In this document: positions 60,987-64,000 of the stretch, piece by piece
How positions within the stretch are numbered: position 1 is the stretch's first letter
Layout of the letters: each line of letters opens with the position of its first letter
From: Congeria kusceri
Taxonomy: Eukaryota; Mollusca; Bivalvia; Myida; Dreissenidae
Direction of reading: 5' to 3'
DNA length: 64,000 nucleotides
Assembly: GCA_027627225.1 (NCBI GenBank)
Contig: JAPFQT010000376.1
Location: forward strand, 70,001 to 134,000
Program-made: the position numbers and the translations under genes
The notes under the pieces: model-generated
Told to the model about the DNA's origin: nothing
Databases searched by the model: none
The model's input: the letters and a program-made list of their open reading frames with translations, nothing else

Positions 60987-62006
60987 AGCCTCGGTCACAA
61001 CACACTGAGGTGGCCGCAGACCGCAGACCAAATGCACCATTTTGAGATCGCAAGGAAACGCATGCATTTCGTAAGAACTTGTGGAATTCGTACGGGCATC
61101 ATGCGGATAACTTAAGGGCGACGTGCGTTAGCCGCACATCTGTCGCGCGTTTTCTGTTTAACAGACCAAAGCTGTGTCTGAGAATCGTGCGACTGACGTG
61201 CGTCTGTCCTACAGCGCCCTTACGATCACTGTGCGACTGTGAATTACTTTTTATGTCGACGCACGACCAATGCATAGTAATCGCACGATCACCGCAAGTT
61301 GTACGCACGGTCGCCGCAAGACAGCAATGGTATTTTGGCAAAACACGAATATCAATTTTTTTTTATAAATATCCTGCATTAATTGGTGCCATTTACGACT
61401 TTTCATTTGACATGTATATCAGAAGATTAAGATTAAGAATGGTTAACTTTTCAAATTTGTTAAAAAAAAGATTATGTTTTCATGTAGCAGTATGATTATA
61501 ACAGACGTGAAATAAAGAGATAATATGGAAACTGTGTTAAAAGCATGCAAATAATCGCGGTTATTTATACCATTTACATAGCGCCTTGCGGTCACCGTGC
61601 GATAAACGCAAGTGTCTTGCGGCGAGCGTGAGTTGTCCGTTTCTTTCTTGCGTCGCCGATGCGTTTATCGCAAGGAAGCCGGAAGTACTACGATAGGAAG
61701 TCGTGCGACGTCCGCAAGTGCACCTTGCGTGCTTGCGACAGGCAATTTCGAAGCAAAAACGTAGAGTGCCCGTAGGTTGATCTCACGATGTTCGCACGGT
61801 GCCATTACGGTGCCCGCACGAGGGGTGATTGACGCAAGGCCGACGCATCAGCTTAAACGCTTGCGCTAAGGTCTGTTGCGGTTGTTGCGGCGACCTTGCG
61901 ATCGAGAAAAACACCCACTGCCGCCGTAGGTCCGACGCACGTTTTTGACAAAAATTTCGACGAAAGCTCGACGTAAAGTCGACGCAACCCGGTTGTGACC
62001 GAGACT
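60987..62006. mobile_element. 1.02-kb CG-rich inverted-repeat element, TA flanked
   Basis: AGCCTCGGTCACAAC and its inverse GTTGTGACCGAGACT lie inside TA dinucleotides at 60985-60986 and 62007-62008. The interior is unusually CpG-rich for this window and repeats short motifs such as CGCACG, TGCGAC and CGCAAG on both strands. A 138-aa frame has no recognisable domain and probably follows from the high GC content. Confidence 0.7.
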
Positions 62007-62008
62007 TA

Positions 62009-62515
62009 TGTAGCTTTTCATTTATAAGATTTTGGAACAAAAACTTTAACCCCAAAATCCATAAACTTGTATCAGTTTAGTGAATAAATTATCATTTATC
62101 ATCATTTGTTAGCATTACCCCGTAACTGCCAGATAGGTCAATTTACGTATTCTGTTACACATATGATGTGGTTCAAAAACATCCATATAAAATTGGAATT
62201 AAATTAAAATTAAACAATTTGACAGATACTCATCCTTTGCAAACTCCTTAGAGCGGTTACTTCCTCGGTTGTTGCATCTTTTGTTGTATGCATTGTGTAT
62301 TTCAACCAGTGTTTCTCTACAATGGCTATATATAAATATTTTGTTGTTCTTCAAACATGTAAGAAATTCTGAAGGCTGAACAGCTGTTCTACAGTTTGCG
62401 GATTAAATCGTTTAACTGCATACGGATGTACATTCATATTTTGAAATAGGAAACAATGTAGTGGCAAAAATTTGATGAAACAGTAACAATGATTATGCAA
62501 AAACAGTAAAATCAG
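62009..62515. other. No gene seen
   Basis: AT-rich spacer without repeats or frames of note. Confidence 0.35.
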
Positions 62516-62712
62516 TATAACTGTGCAACAGGAGAAACAGAGTAATATAGAACTTACCATACCGTCAACATAACTATGCAATAGGAGAAACATCATAGTA
62601 TACAACTTACCATACCATCAACATAACTATGCAATAGGCGAAACGTCATAATATACAACCTACCATACCATCAGCATAACTATGCAATCGGAGAAACATA
62701 GAGAATAACAGG
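62516..62712. repeat. About 60-bp tandem repeat, three to four copies
   Basis: ATAACTATGCAATAGGAGAA, ACATCATA-like and TACAACTTACCATACCATCA text recurs with point changes. Confidence 0.88.
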
Positions 62713-62744
62713 TTACTGCCTGGTCTTGTTATATCAGGTTAGGC

Positions 62745-62815
62745 TTAGAATAATATAACGGCGAGGCTTGCCGAGCCGTTATTTTATTCGTGCCGAACCT
62801 GATATATTTATCTAT
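62745..62815. repeat. Hairpin repeat (TATATCAGGTTAGGC arms)
   Basis: TATATCAGGTTAGGCTTAGA and TCGTGCCGAACCTGATATAT pair imperfectly, with inner AATATAACGGC / GCCGTTATTTT around GAGGCTTGCCGA. Confidence 0.7.
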
Positions 62816-63113
62816 TTATATTTATCTTCTATTTATCATACCACATTTTTCGTAAAATATCACCAAACGAGCTGATTTTTATATATTTAAAAACTAAGGG
62901 CGGCGCTGATTTTGCTGAGCCGACTTTTACACGTTCACGTACATGTAGTTATGGATTCCTAAAAGTTGACTGGATAATACCTTATTATTAACATTTCGTA
63001 ATGATAAGTGAACTGTTTTCACTACGAATACATATTTTACACACATGCTCATTCATGGAATTTGAAAATGCGAAGTGAAATGGTTTGCAACGATCAATTT
63101 CATCGGAGAACTA

Positions 63114-63865
63114 CGGTGGCATAGATGTGATATGTGCATGTTTTTGTTGATGTCGTTCCCACGACATATTAAGTCGTGGAAACGAGATCTTATCTCGTGG
63201 GAACGAGATCGTATATCGTGGGAACGACATAATTATGTCGTGGGAACGACATATTAAGTCGTGGGAACGAGATCTTATCTCGTGGGAACGAGATCTTATC
63301 TCGTGGGAACGACATAATTATGTCGTGGGAACGACATATTAAGTCGTGGGAACGAGATCTTATCTCGTGGGAACGACATAATTATGTCGTGGGAACGAGA
63401 TATTTTTGTCAAGGGAACGACTTAATGAACCAATCAAATTCCATCTTGCTCTCGCAGAAGAAAAACAATATCTTTATAACGTAATCCAGCATTGAAATAC
63501 GATATTTATGTAAGCGTCTCTTGTATCAGCCATTTTGAAACATGCTTTTAAACAACGTGTATTCTGATTGGTTAATTATGTCGTTACCACGAGTTAATTA
63601 TCTCGTTCCTACGACTTAGTATGTCGTTCCCACGAGTTATTTATGTCGTTCCCACGAGAAAAGATCTCGTTCCCACGACTTAATATGTCGTTACCACGAG
63701 TTAATTATCTCGTTCCCACGACTTAATATGTCGTTACCACGACATAATTATATCGTTACCACGAGATACGATCTCGTTCCCACGAGATAAGATCTCGTCC
63801 CCACGACTTAATGTGTCGTGGGAACGACATAATTAAAACATGCACATGTCACATCTATGCCACCG
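63114..63865. mobile_element. 750-bp foldback-type palindrome made of short nested palindromes
   Basis: The outer ends CGGTGGCATAGATGTGATAT then GTGCATG and CATGCACATGTCACATCTAT then GCCACCG are inverse. Inward, 63151-63425 repeats GTCGTGGGAACGA units and 63580-63830 repeats the inverse TCGTT(C/A)CCACGAC. Each unit joins self-complementary cores such as CATAATTATG and GAGATCTTATCTC. A 150-bp spacer is itself flanked by AACCAATCA / TGATTGGTT. No coding frame. The structure is that of Foldback-like elements. Confidence 0.85.
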
Positions 63866-64000
63866 CAGAGAACACATAACGCCGAATTGTTTGGAGACGC
63901 CATTTTAGAGTTGTGTATTGAAATTGACATTTCTAAGATCGTGTCAATATTGACAGTATTTGACTATAGTGTGTTCAGTTTTTGGTAATAATGTTTTTGG
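63866..64000. other. No gene seen; right edge of window
   Basis: Unique-looking AT-rich sequence, too short to interpret. Confidence 0.3.

Noticed and set aside
61079..61495. 138-aa plus-strand frame
   Set aside because: It falls inside the CG-rich inverted-repeat element, where stop codons are rare because of base composition; no transposase motif is visible.

Overview
The window is animal nuclear DNA, AT-rich and intron-rich, and most likely from a bivalve mollusc. The grounds are a bivalve-type metallothionein, a many-exon nardilysin with small exons in large introns, SINEs whose layout recalls bivalve SINEs, and a gag-pol retrotransposon whose single long frame recalls bivalve Steamer-like (mag-clade) elements. 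A heterodont such as Dreissena would fit, but no species is proven.

Layout. 1-3.4 kb: interspersed repeats, a 1.46-kb inverted-repeat element and a tRNA-derived SINE. 3436-4320 (+): complete three-exon metallothionein gene (68 aa, 20 Cys). 4.9-17.2 kb: no gene seen; small inverted-repeat elements, a 152-bp satellite loaded with AGGTCA motifs, a 66-bp/31-bp minisatellite and decayed tandem repeats. 17267-50155 (-): one complete nardilysin-like M16 metalloprotease gene. I assembled 31 exons by hand; all junctions are GT-AG, the phase is continuous, and the product is 1050 aa. Its introns hold ten copies of one palindromic MITE, four tRNA-headed SINEs, two copies of a 400-bp hairpin element, several TA- or TTAA-flanked elements and two minisatellites that abut splice acceptors. 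Introns 27 and 29 also hold fragments copied from exons 28 and 29. 50.2-56.5 kb: no host gene; a tRNA-SINE split by a hAT-like element, a 202-bp MITE and a 1.76-kb TA-flanked element. 56528-60817 (+): LTR retrotransposon with an intact 1312-aa gag-pol and a 3' LTR, but no matching 5' LTR. 60.9-64 kb: a 1-kb CG-rich inverted-repeat element and a 750-bp foldback palindrome.

The two host genes are functionally unrelated: one binds metals, the other is a dibasic-type peptidase with a possible mitochondrial presequence. They are on opposite strands and tail-to-tail, the two stop codons about 13 kb apart. The rest is mainly a record of nested transposition and satellite growth. I found no convincing new multi-gene system. 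The most unusual items are the foldback palindrome, the exon fragments inside the nardilysin gene, the nuclear-receptor-like satellite, and the insertion and repeat arrays lying within tens of bases of splice sites.
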